Assembly (NCBI GenBank): GCA_963682095.1 | Contig: OY821761.1 | Span: 45,270,735-45,334,734, forward strand | Source of the DNA: Potentilla sterilis | Taxonomy: Eukaryota; Streptophyta; Magnoliopsida; Rosales; Rosaceae | Direction of reading: 5' to 3' | DNA length: 64,000 nucleotides | Shown here: piece after piece, positions 34,761 through 45,952 of the stretch | How positions within the stretch are numbered: the first letter of the stretch is position 1 | Layout: each line of letters begins with the position of its first letter | Translations under genes and position numbers: made by a program | Notes under the pieces: generated by a model | Told to the model about the DNA's origin: nothing | What the model saw: the letters and a program-made list of their open reading frames with translations, nothing else | The model's database searches: none

Positions 34761-37700
34761 GACATTTATGTCTCTATAGTATCGATGTTGGCTCATTCTG
34801 GTTGTTTTCCGGCTCTATTTTTGAGCGTTAACGGATGTATCTAGTACGCCTTTAAGCATGCCTATGTTTTATCTTGTGATACTACACGCCATGTTGCACA
34901 CTCTATAGGAATTGAGTATATATTCCGGTTTATATGTCTTGGCATAAAACCCTTGTCTCTACACTCTTATGAATGTATCATAGAGACATTAAGTGTGTAG
35001 CTAATCTACATCGAACCTTGCTCACCACTTAAAGATATTGGTGCCAACGTTTATCACCTTGAAACTCATTGTGAAAATTGAATTGATTTCTTATGTATCG
35101 CTTCTAATGAATGCGCACAACTTATGAGTCAATATTGTGAATGTATTTCACGTATACTATGATTCGGATTCTTTGAATCGACGACTCATGTAGACTCTTC
35201 CATACATAGTCCGGAATTTTGGACATGTTTTGATGATCCATATATGCAAGAAAGCTATGGACATCGTTTCTTTTGAGCAAAGAAGCTATTGGGATCAAAG
35301 ATTACCAAAAGAATTTGGTAGCGTCATGAGCAATGCTCAAGGCTCAAGGATGACATTAACGTCACCCAAGTCTTCCTCCAAGTCAATGGAAGCACCATCT
35401 ATGCATTTAAACGTGCATATGATCCCCCCTTATGATCCTTCATTAGCTATGCTCAACATATGGAAGCTTAATCTTTAGCAAAGTTTTGGAGTAACGCCCT
35501 CCTACGCTAAAGGCAATGATACATAAGACGATGGCTTTGATGCCTTCTCATAGTCCAACTTGAGATACAATGATACTATGGTGATATACCTCATGGTTAA
35601 ACTCAAGCCATAACACTTAGATGTTATGAAGCACCTTCACAATGATTGAAAAGTAGCAAAAACCTAAAATTTCTGGTTTTTCAGCTCGCGGACTCGTCAT
35701 TGTGAGGACCGGTTTACCTACTTTTAGGCCGGTTCTTGAGGTGAAATTTGGTCCACCGATTCCTAACATCCATGGCTACCTGCTCATAAAATTTCAGAGC
35801 CATTGGACACCTGGAAGGTGCTGAACCACTCGACACAAACGTTCACTGACCTCCGGCGACTATTCCGACCGGTTCGGTATGTTTCCGACCGGTTCCGGCA
35901 ATGAGGCCGGCGGCGTTGGAATCCTAACACATGTGCCTACCTACTATTAAAATTTGGTGGCATTTGGTGTTCCGGAACATAGTGAAACGTTTCAGGAAGC
36001 ATACATGCATGTTACATTTTGTAACGGAATGCATCTTGTTAACGTATAAGTGTTAACGATCAATACCCTATACCGTCCACATACTTTATGTGCCATATTG
36101 CGCTACCACAAGCGCTCAATGATGGGTTATTTGATTATGAATAACGTCTTTGAATAAGACGTCAGCTTCCACCTATAGTCCGCTATATATAAACCTTAAC
36201 AGGCGATCTCGTTTATGTCACTTTTTGATGAGCCAGTCTCCCCGTCGTTAGGGGGAGAGAAGAACAAGTTTGTTCAAGTAGAACGACTTGGCATTGCCGT
36301 GGTTTGTCCCCACTGTGCCTCATCATGTTCCCAAAAGTCCCATAAATCAAAGTGACGAGATTTGATATACATGCTGCAAAGAGTAAACTATTGGTCTTTC
36401 AAGAAAAAGATCGGAATAGTACTCTTGTATCAACATGCCTGTAAGGATTGATGTCCAAATCAATGGACATATTGTCATTCATAAATGGTGACATGGTGAC
36501 TCCACAAAAGTGGTAGATGGTGTCACTAGGCCGTGACTCTCACAAGAAGTGTAGAGAGGGCACTTTGTTCGATATACACTCGCCGAATGCGAGTATGGCA
36601 CAACTTGATCCTTGGATCAATGACAACTCATTCGTCTCATGGATTTTCTGGATTAAGGTTATTATTGGGGGACGCCTCAATGAGAAGCCAATCCATATAG
36701 AGATCTCTACAAATGCGAATTACACTAGTGTACATGAGTACGTGGTCTATGAGTTAGATATCGAATACACTCACTTCGTTGAAGCAAATACCAACGTTGT
36801 GAATTGGCCTACACGGAAAGATATGCGATCCAGTTTATACAAAGAGATAGGTCCTTGGTCAGGTGATGCCGACACCGCAAGTGTAAACCCTATCGATAAT
36901 CTTTGATGGAAAGCGTAGTGAGAAAAAGAGCATAAACTCACCTTATGGCGCAAGGTCTCTCACAAACGCCCTGGAATCGACTACGATGACATATGCTCTC
37001 GTAATGGAGTCATATCACACTCCACTACCTTGTCAGTTAGGTAGTTCCGAAAAACTGATCATGCAGCTTGTATCATCTCTATTGGGACTAAGTGAAGAGA
37101 TATACATAAACATCCTAAACGGATTAGTTTTCACCCAAGTCAAGTAAGCAAAAATCACGATTGAGTGACTACTTGATTGGAGATGGGATGAAAGAAATCA
37201 TGCCTATTTGCGTGTAAACTTTGGATGAATTGTGATTGAAGTATCACTAATCCAACGTTAAGAATGAAAAGATCTTGGGAATACTTGGTCTCGAATGTGA
37301 GAACCGTCAGTGATGAACTTATTCATCTATCGGCTTATGGCAATCTAATGGACGTTAAACCAAAGCCTATATGTATCCCATGATTAGTCGATGTCTTGAG
37401 AAGACTCGTTTCGTCTATGTGACGAGAAGTCTTGGGAGATGAAACTCTCTATCTAAGTATCATGTGCGCAATCATGTGCTTGTCATAATATGCTCGACTC
37501 GACATCTCATTCGCTATAAACTTATAAAGCCAAAGTGATGGCTAGACGCGCCCACGCAATGCCATGGTATATGGCGGTACTTTCTTTTAAGAGAGAAAGG
37601 TTTAGGCTCATTCGATCCCATCATGAAAGACACATCAATAGGCAATTCCAGATTCTGCCTAGTTCTGTACGTCAACTTCCCCGTGACCTACATGACAGCT

Positions 37701-38421
37701 CACTCATCGGAAAATGGTAAACTTAGTACCGTTGGAAAGCTCTATGTGTCTACTTTCCAGGGACACCAACCATTTGATTATAGCTATCATATTGAGTGAG
37801 TTATGGCTGTTTTAGCAAAGTAGGACGAATCTGTCCGGTAATTTGCAGATCAGTCACCTTCGACAGAGCTTTGTGATCAGCTCAGAACGAACCACGTTGT
37901 GTACTTTATATCACTGGAAAGATATGGGTGTCTAGTTTCCAGAACTCTTTACGGTTCGTTCATACCTACTGTATCGAAGGAGTTATGACTATTTAAGTAC
38001 ACGAAGGTCATGCTGCGCGTGAATCTGATTTTCAACGCGAACTCTAGTTTTGAGTTGTTAAGCGACCTTCTTCCTTAAGACCAAGTAAAGCTAAGTGTAG
38101 CTGGTCTAATACAAGGATAATGTGGCCGTATTCAATGACTCGATCATTGGCCACACCTACTTTTGAAGCTTGTGAGGAGCGTTTGTATACGCCATTAATC
38201 TGAACTCCAAGATTGAGTTACCAATCAGGGGGAGTTGTCTTGTAGACATCAGGGGGAGTCTACCTCACATGTAATCTTCAATTGTAGTTGGTGCGTTGTG
38301 CTCTTTTCCCTTCGACCAAGCTTTTTATTTTTACCCAAGAGGTTTTGTTTTGCTTGGCAAGGTTTTAGCGAGGCAACATGTTATGCACCGTGTCACATTA
38401 GGTACGCGACACAAGGGGGAG

Positions 38422-38606
38422 TGTTCAAGGAAGGTTAATACCGTAACTTCCGTTGTGTGTCTTGACCTAATTAGACTAGAATAGTAGTTACCTTAGTAGA
38501 TAGGGAATCCCTGATTACTTGGGATACTTGATGTAATGCCTATATAAAGGCCTCCTTATCTATCAATAAAGTAACGCTTTGCATCTATATTGTTTCTCCT
38601 ACAACA
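38422..38606 (+). repeat. Copia right LTR
   Basis: 185 bp, identical by eye to 31760-31944, preceded by the polypurine tract AAGGGGGAG. Confidence 0.88.
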
Positions 38607-38611
38607 ATAAC

Positions 38612-38990
38612 GATAAAATTTGTATTTAATATTACAAATGACGCATAATTATCACATGGCATACAGCATGGAGCATCAATACAATGACCAAACCGCTATA
38701 CAATTTGATGTTAATCTTACTTCCAAATTTTATAAATCCACGTAATCTTAATTCCTGTATAGATTATTGGCTTTAATCATTCTGGGCTTCTTTTGACCTA
38801 ATCAAACTTATTTTTTTTAAAATTATGGAGGTTAAAGCTAGGACATGCATGCACTCGCCGGGTATATCCCTTCCATCAAATCAAGCCACTACGTACCGTA
38901 TAGTCAGGTGAAACATCATATACAGCCGGAACTTTCTCACTAATTTCATGTTCTTTTCTTCTTAGAATACTACAACTATCATTATTTTTT
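38612..38990. other. Former 5' flank of the broken PCR-like copy C
   Basis: Sequence around 38760-38930 (GGCTTCTTTTGACCTAA..., CGCCGGGTAT..., ATAGTCAGGTGAAAC) resembles 29960-30100 upstream of PCR-like gene B. It was separated from copy C by insertion of the Pack-MULE at 38991. No gene. Confidence 0.55.
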
Positions 38991-39253
38991 GGGAAAATGG
39001 CTGGTTTGATCACTGAAGTATGCCCCATTCTAAACTTTGCTCACTGAAGTTTGTCCAATATCACTTTGCTCACTATCGAATTACACTTGTGTTCACTTTG
39101 ATCACTCCGTCTAAATCAGCCGTTAAAATTCAAATTCTGCCGTTAAAAACAATGACACGTGCCACTCATGTACAATCTTAAGGACATTTTGGGAATTTCA
39201 TTAGTTTCTGGGTTTTCTGGGTTTTCTTCCTCTTCCTCTTTGGATTACTGGGC

Positions 39254-39735
39254 ATGCTCAAGCTGGGCTTCAATTTGAACACTTTAATATCCTATTCTCC
39301 TTACCCATGTACCACAAGCCAGCTCCAGGCCTTAGTCTCCTCAAATGGGCATTTGAAATCACACATGAGTATTGCTTCCAACGAAAATGGTCAGAAAGCT
39401 GAAGTCTTTGATAGTTTGAGTCATTCACTTCCCCTGATTCTAAAGGAGAAGGAGGAGGAGCCCAAATCAAAAACAAACAGTGATAAGGCAGTAAGTGAGT
39501 TCTGGAAGCAGCCAGATGGTTTGGGGTATAGGCCATGCTTGGATTTCACCCGGGACTATCAGAAGGCGAGTGAAGTGACAGTGAAGGACAGGACTAAATA
39601 CTTAATGGTTGTGGTTGCTGGAGGCCTGAACCAGCAAAGGAACCAGATTGTTGATGCTGTGGTTATTGCTAGGATTCTTGGGGCTGCTTTGGTCGTTCCC
39701 ATTTTGCAAGTCAATGTCATCTGGGGAGATGAAAG
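39254..39735 (+). pseudogene. Captured O-fucosyltransferase exon, part 1
   Basis: The frame includes KAVSEFWKQPDGLGYRPCLD and YLMVVVAGGLNQQRNQIVDA, then VVIARILGAALVVPILQVNV and IWGDE. This matches the start of the GDP-fucose protein O-fucosyltransferase domain of the plant family, including the GGLNQQR motif that begins the sugar-nucleotide domain. It ends at a GT donor (39736). In an intact gene more exons would follow; only one is present, at 52082-52250. It is the captured cargo of the Pack-MULE, not a whole gene. Confidence 0.8.
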
Positions 39736-39988
39736 GTATATTATTTCTCATACTCAAACAGACCACATTTATTCAATTTCTGTTTTCCCTCAATGTGCTA
39801 CTTACAAATTTCATAACTTATAGCTTAGATGACTCTTCAATCACTTCAGTGCCCAGATTTATTGATTTCATACTCTTTCTTACCATTATCGGTAGCCCTT
39901 CCCTTTTTTTTTAATAGCTTCCTATATGGTTAGGCTATTGTTGATGTTGGACCTGACAGTTGTTTCCTGTGTTGTTGGTTTGTGATGG

Positions 39989-40935
39989 TGTTCGCGTCGG
40001 TTTTTACACCTGTCGAACTATCAACACGTGGGGGTGGCGGACGTAGGTTTCAGTCCTGGTGCGTTGTGCGTGAGCGTGCCAGTACCTTTGGGTTAGGTAC
40101 AACCTTGGTGCGGACGACCTCTGGCGAGCGAATCACCCTTGGCGAGCGGATGACTCTGGCGAGCGAATCACCCTTGGCGAGCGGATGACTCTGGCGAGCG
40201 TGTTCGTCTGCTCCCTGCTACCTGACTTCTCGATCAAGCGACTGTACGCGGGCGTTGACAAACCGGCGTAAGGGCTCGAACAAGACCTAAGTAAACAATT
40301 ACTAGGATTTTTCCTCAACCTTTCGGTAGATTGAGATATCTTACTTCGATCCTGAGATGCAAAGCAGAGCTATATATCAAGACCGCGGATGGCGTTCGTC
40401 CAACCTTTTAGCAGATTGGGAAAGACTGTTACCGGGGTAACGACTCGATTTGTCACAAGGTGTGACGACTGGACTCGATTTGTCTCAGCGACGCTTCGAC
40501 ACGAACGCAAGTCACTTTCGACAACAACGGCAGATTTACGGCGACCAGATGTGGTGGGCGTAGGTTTGCGGCTAGGTTGGAAGAGTGTCAATTGCAGTTG
40601 GTGGAAGGCTGTTCGCAAGAGAGAATGCTCCGGAGAGGCTTGCAAGATTTGCAGGGCAAAAGCTTGTAGTTGTATGGTGTTGAACCCTTTTTACGTTGTC
40701 CTAGAGTTCTTTATATAGTGATCTCAAAACCCCAAATACGTATGCAACAGGTATATAGATTCTGATATCAAATAGAATTGTATTTGTTAAATCAACTCCA
40801 AGTCAGACTTGAAGAAGGACTTCGAATCCTTTCTCTAACCGGAAATTGACTAAATACAATTAGATTATCCGTTAATGGACAACCCTACGGGCTTCGGCCC
40901 AATGTATCGGTTGAATGTTAATTTAGGCCCAAACA
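39989..40935 (-). repeat. Gypsy LTR, left (3' LTR by element orientation)
   Basis: 947 bp, identical by eye to 51124-52070 at a constant offset of 11,135. It contains two tandem copies of a 35-bp unit (GGCGAGCGAATCACCCTTGG / CGAGCGGATGACTCT) at about 40124-40193 plus a partial third. On the minus strand it has a CTATATAAAG box. Confidence 0.9.
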
Positions 40936-40949
40936 TTGCCCCCCAGCCT
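40936..40949 (-). other. Polypurine tract of the gypsy element
   Basis: On the minus strand AGGCTGGGGGGCAA directly abuts the 3' LTR start TGTTTGGG, as expected for the second-strand primer. Similar TTGCCCCCC motifs recur at about 45868 and 45963. Confidence 0.7.
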
Positions 40950-41198
40950 TCAAGATTAAAAGCCCATTGAAATCGAAGAAGGTTGAAAAAGCCCACGCGG
41001 ATTTGTTTAAAAATCTGACGAACACGTCGTTCCCTCTAACTGATGCAACTTTACCAAATTGAGCTCAAGCGACTGTTCAATAAACCCTAAATCGCTTCAA
41101 ATCGTACCGATTCAGAAATCCAGAGACCCCTTTTCAGATTCTATAAAGCCACAACCTGAGAATCGTGAGAACCCATCCGAAACCCCAAACCAATCGTC

Positions 41199-44100
41199 AT
41201 GGCATTAGAGATCAAACACACCGAAGCGATTCGCGGCAAGGAAAGAATTCAAAGGGCCGTCTTCGAAATCGGAAGTCCCTGCTGCACCTCCTTAATTTCT
41301 CGAGACGATTACAACCGTGCCGGACTGGGCCCAAAGCAACGAGAAGTCACTACCGAAGGCATTTCTTCGATTATGGATTACTGCCGTCCGCCTCCAATAG
41401 CCTTCCGCGAACAGGACATCACCCTTCAGAAATGTTCGAACCACTTCGAAACCCCCATCACCACTGGTTGCTGGCCACTACCAACCTCAGAGATGATCAG
41501 GTGGTACAAAGCCAGGCAACACCTAGATGCCCTGAGATGGAACCGCGCTGGGATCACAGAAATTCTGGAGCTCTGTTTCAGCTTAAATCAGAAAGGTGGA
41601 AATCGATGCGTTTTCTTGCCCCTAGTAAGCTTCTGGAATTCATCCTCCAACACTTTTGACTTTCGCTTTGGTCAAGCTAGCATTACTCTCCTAGACTTAT
41701 ATGCTGGGCTAGGATTTCCTCTGAGTAATAAGCCCTTCGACGCGGATAATTATCCCCAAGACCAGTTCCCATCCTCCGTTATGTACATCACTGGCTCCTA
41801 CAGCTATCAAGCTTGGATGACTGAATTCAATCATAGGAATGATGACATCGGAGGAATTTGCTTCCTTGATTTTTGGCTGAACAAGTTCATCTTCTGCTCA
41901 ACCGCCGCCAAGATGTCAAGAATCTACAGAAGGATGGCAGAGATTATTTACGCCCATCAAGAGATAGGCCTTGGGCAGATAGTTCTAGCCCACCTATATC
42001 GGGGACTGCACACCCTCACCATGAATCCCTTCAACTTCACTGTGCCCGGCCCACTTTGGATTTTAGACATCTGGGCGAATATGTATTTTCCGGGACTCGC
42101 CGCAGAACCAAGAGACATTGGAGAGAACAGAATCGCAGGCGCAGCATACGTTGGTCAAGAACCAATGTATGGGCAAGGCTACGCTGCGTGCTTCGATATC
42201 ATCTTCCAGACAGATGCACCCGGCTTCTATTCCGAAGCTCAGATGCTGCTCACTCGCAAGCACCCTCATGCTTTGAAGACCGGCTTCCTCCCCTCAGCGG
42301 ACCAAAGCAAGGCAGGGAAAGACCTCTTCCTCCAATGCATATCAATGGCAGACCTTCCGCTTCTGACCTCAAACAGAGGTAGTGAAGGCTCAGAGGTGTA
42401 CGCCCCACATCTGTTTGCTCGCCAATTCGGCTTTACGCAACATGCCCCCTATCCGCCAATCCAAAGCTGTAACATCTTCTCAGCCTGGCGACCAAGCAAG
42501 AGTACTCCTGCGACCCCCAACATTCCATGTTCCTCCTGCCTTCGAACGGCCACCTTTCCAACTCCAGACGAATGCATAGAGCTGGTGATCTCCCAAGCAG
42601 CCACTGCTGAATATGACAATTGGTGGCACCGGCTTTGTGGGAAGGACTTCCAGATAAAGGAAGGATCAGTCTACTACTTCGGCAAGGTATTCAGAAGACA
42701 CCGCGATTGTCTTACTGACAATGACAAGGTGGCGCTCGATGGTGGTCCTTTGCACCCTGAATTGCCGACTGAAGAAACTCAGGTAACTACTCGCTACGTT
42801 ACAACTTACCCTGATTTTGGATAAGTATTAGGAAAACCACTAACTGATTTTTATGTTGCAGATTGTTTCAAAGAAAGTGCTTCCTGATGACAGGAAAAGG
42901 AAAGCCCTTGCGACTCCTCCAACAGCAACCAGGAGCAAGAAAAGAGTGAAATCGCCTCCTCCTGTGGTCGAAGAAGAAGATGATGATAATATGCCAGTAA
43001 GTCTTTAATAAATTGCCTGAATATCTGTCATCCGCCAACTCTATTTTAGATCAGATTATAACCCTAACGCAGTTGGCGAATTTTCTTCCACAGGGGCTTA
43101 GATTGAGACGGAGGGGAGGCGCAACTTCTAGCACCACTCCCACCATGCCGAAACCGATCGAGATCTCTTCTGGTGAGTCCTCCAGCTCCACTAGTTCACC
43201 TTCGGGTAGTCCTGAGCCTGGAATAAGAGTTCCAGAGACTTGGGACGAAGTTTCATCCGCCTGGCGAGAATATACAATCCGCCTTGATTACTATAGACGA
43301 AAACTCCCTATTGATGCAACTCCGCTAAACTGGCTTCCTGCTGAAACAGGTACAATCTGCACTCCCCTGGCCGCTGCTCCACTCTCAACTTCCCATACTC
43401 CACTGACCAGTTCAGTCCTCTCCTCAGAGAAAGTCATGGAGGGAACCTCATCCGCCAGCGCCTCAACTGCACTAACAACTGTGGCAAGCATGTCAAGGAT
43501 GACACCCCCAAACCCATTCCCTGGACCAGAAGATATCGGGGGACCTGTAGAGGAATATCTGGAAGAAAACCCGGATGTAGTGATAGACGCCAGCCGCTAC
43601 CAAGACATGCCCCCAGCCTCACCTCAAGGCGAACCTGTTGAGGCCAACAATCCCATAACTGGGGTCACGGCCGATACCTCTTCTGAATTAGAGGTACCTT
43701 TCTAACAACCTTTAATCCATTCATTTTTAGATTGTTATTATGTTAATTCTTCTTACACCTGCATTCTTTTACAGGCAACAGAAACTCCGATCCAGCCTGA
43801 GAGTATTGGCGAGCAGAGCATGGTCCTGTTCTGCCCCCAGCCGGATGTCCAAGAAAAAGGGTCTTCTGCCCCCCTTTCTCCTCAAGCCAACACTACTGGT
43901 ACCCAGACCATTCCACCGCTGAGTGATGATCCGCTACTGCAGCCACCAATCCTCCAACAAGATGGAGCTGAACTGCAAGAAGCCTGGGACCTTTTCAGCC
44001 GGCTCTACCAAGAAGATCTCACAAATGCAGGAGTTCGTGAGAAGATCCACATTGCGCTGCAGACCGTGGAGAGTCAACTTCAGTCCTTGCCTGCCGAGGC

Positions 44101-44524
44101 TCAAAGTAAGATAAGGGAAGTTCTGGACGTCTTCCCTGGCCTCCTCGCGACCTTCCAAGACAAGGCGAATGAGATTCCCAAACAGGAAGCTGCTGCCAAG
44201 GAAAGAAATTTGCTCCTGTCTCAGGCCGTAGATTCCTACTCCTCGCTGATACATTCCGTGGAACAAGAGGACGAAGTAGAACTCAAGCGCTTGAGACAAG
44301 AAAGGGAACACATTGACCGGAAGATAGCTCTGGTAAAGGAGAGACAGCAAAGTCGTCTGGATGCAGCATCCGAACGAAGGACTCAGCTCGCCAAGCTTAA
44401 GAACGAATCAGAGCAAGGTCAGAAAAACACCCTGAAATCCAAGTCTGACCTCCAACGCATGAAGGCTAAGCTCGCTAGACTAGGCCTTAAGATATTTGAA
44501 TTCTCTTCTATGCCCCCCGAGTAA
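41199..44524 (+). CDS. Plant mobile domain (PMD, aminotransferase-like) protein gene inside the gypsy element
   Basis: Four exons, all phase 0: 41199-42782, 42862-42996, 43094-43693, 43775-44524, totalling 3069 nt (1022 aa), GT..AG throughout. Exon 1 encodes the PMD (about residues 50-430: ITEILELCFSLNQKGGNRCV, FRFGQASITLLDLYAGLGFP, and a long helix-rich stretch). This fold is found in MAIN/MAIL1 and in transposon-borne PMD proteins. Exon 2 encodes a basic segment KRKALATPPTATRSKKRVK that could be a nuclear signal. Exon 3 is Ser/Thr/Pro-rich and looks disordered. Exon 4 ends in a charged coiled coil (about 925-1005). Orientation is opposite to gag-pol. A TATA-like TTCTATAAAG lies ~60 bp upstream; promoter identity is unsure. 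Function is unknown; roles in silencing or anti-silencing are conjecture. Confidence 0.82.
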
Positions 44525-45952
44525 CTTGGGCTTTGTTTTGTATCCATTTTTGATAATATTGGATAAGTGTTTAACAAACACAACCCATATGCGAGGCCCA
44601 AACCTGACTGGCTCGTTTATCACAGCCTTAATTAGTCTTTATCTGCAACTGTCAATTTCCAAGATACGGTCAACAGTCAAACTGACATTCAAAGCTTGTA
44701 ATTCCCCGTGCTCGCGAGCGGTTGAAAATCATAAACTTCTTCATTATTTCGACGTGAGTGATGATGTGAAACCCTAATTAATCCCAGCCGTTAGATTTCA
44801 CTTGCTACTCGCTATAAAATGAAGCCCTTAGCATCAAAACCAAAACTCATCTTCTGCTTACCATTCAACATGTCTATCTTAGTCTTTAGTTTCTCTACTA
44901 AGCCTCTATGGCTTCCTGAGTCTTTTCCTCCAGATCATATGGAGATGTTTGTCAAAACACCTTAAGTCGCATAGTCTGGTATTAAATATGTTCTAAGTCG
45001 CATAGTCTGGTATTATGCCCCTTAAAGAACATGGAATATGGATAGAATCTCCAAAAGAAGGAGCTCTTCTATTGTTCTCCAGGGTATAATAGCTGCTGGT
45101 GACTTAGAACCCATTCGCCATCATGGCTGTCACTCTCCTTCTGCGATCTTTCAGACTCCTGTTAGTGATCAGAGGTGACCGTCGGTTGGCATCCACATCC
45201 TCATCCCTTAGCTCTTCTTTCAATCCCCAAGGCCTTCCCTTTGAGGTAAGGTTCCAAATAAAGGTATTGGTGGATGAAGAAACTTACGGGACGGTGAAAG
45301 CGATGAGGATCGGAGCAGGAGATCGGAGGAGGAACGATACACGTCCACCCCCAAAAGAATCTGTGAAACAGATCCTCTTCTCTCTTTCGTTCAAGAAGTT
45401 TAAAAGTATAGGATTTCACATAATTTTGTACTTGTAAAGCTCTTGACCGCAAAGTCATTCTTGAAATAGGATCAATAAATTTAGATCTTATTGACCTTGT
45501 TGATAATGAACAAAAAATTTGCTGTTTTCCATGTTGAATGAACAAGAAATTGTTGAAGCCGAAAATTGTTGACAACCATAAGCATTGATTCTCAATTCGA
45601 CTAAGTAAACAAACCCTAAACAGATTCATAACAAAAGAAAGCGAACTACGAAACTAATGAACCTTGAACAGATTCATAGTCTAAAGAAAGCAAACTACGA
45701 AACTAATGAACCTTGAACAGATTCATAGTCTAAAGAAAGCAAACTACGAAACTAATGAACCTTGAACAGATTCATAGCCTATATTGCTGTTCATATTATT
45801 GGTGATAGCGAACCACTAACAGACTTCATCGCCAAATCATCTATGACCAGTATCCCGTGTATTGCCCCCCCTAGTAACCTTAGGCTGAGGCGAAGTAAAC
45901 CGCCAAAGCCAAGGGGACTAAGGTAAAGTGTTAGTGTCTCCAAAGAAGGTTT
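44525..45952. other. Gypsy internal spacer between PMD gene and truncated pol
   Basis: About 1.4 kb with no integrase, RNase H or other recognisable coding on either strand; short frames such as 45123-45437 show no family features. It contains the 49-bp repeat below and two C-runs resembling the polypurine tract near 45868 and 45963. Confidence 0.6.
45621..45780. repeat. 49-bp tandem repeat, about 3 copies
   Basis: CAGATTCATA starts at 45621, 45669, 45718 and 45767. The unit includes AAAGAAAGCAAACTACGAAA and CTAATGAACCTTGAA. It lies in the spacer of the gypsy element. Confidence 0.85.

Larger units (their letters stand above)
31760..38606 (+). mobile_element. Degenerate Ty1/copia retrotransposon with identical LTRs
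   Basis: LTRs of 185 bp at 31760-31944 and 38422-38606 appear identical. The 5-bp target duplication ATAAC is at 31755-31759 and 38607-38611. After the left LTR comes CGTTATCAGCACG, a PBS-like motif. AAGGGGGAG just before the right LTR is the polypurine tract. The interior has only broken coding traces: a MPVRIDV-like stretch at ~36435 and a reverse-transcriptase-like 'RPGIDYDD' at about 36966-36990. Near the 3' end are the CAGGGGGAG and TTGGCAAGGTTTTAGCGAGGCA motifs typical of copia 3' regions. The short open frame at 36517-36906 is part of this decayed gag-pol. The element cannot be autonomous. Confidence 0.85.

Noticed and set aside
40370..40718. Paired open frames repeated exactly at 51505-51853
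   Set aside because: They are in the two LTRs of the gypsy element, not genes.
45123..45437. 104-codon plus-strand frame in the gypsy spacer
   Set aside because: No domain, poor start context and no partner exons; not supported as a gene.
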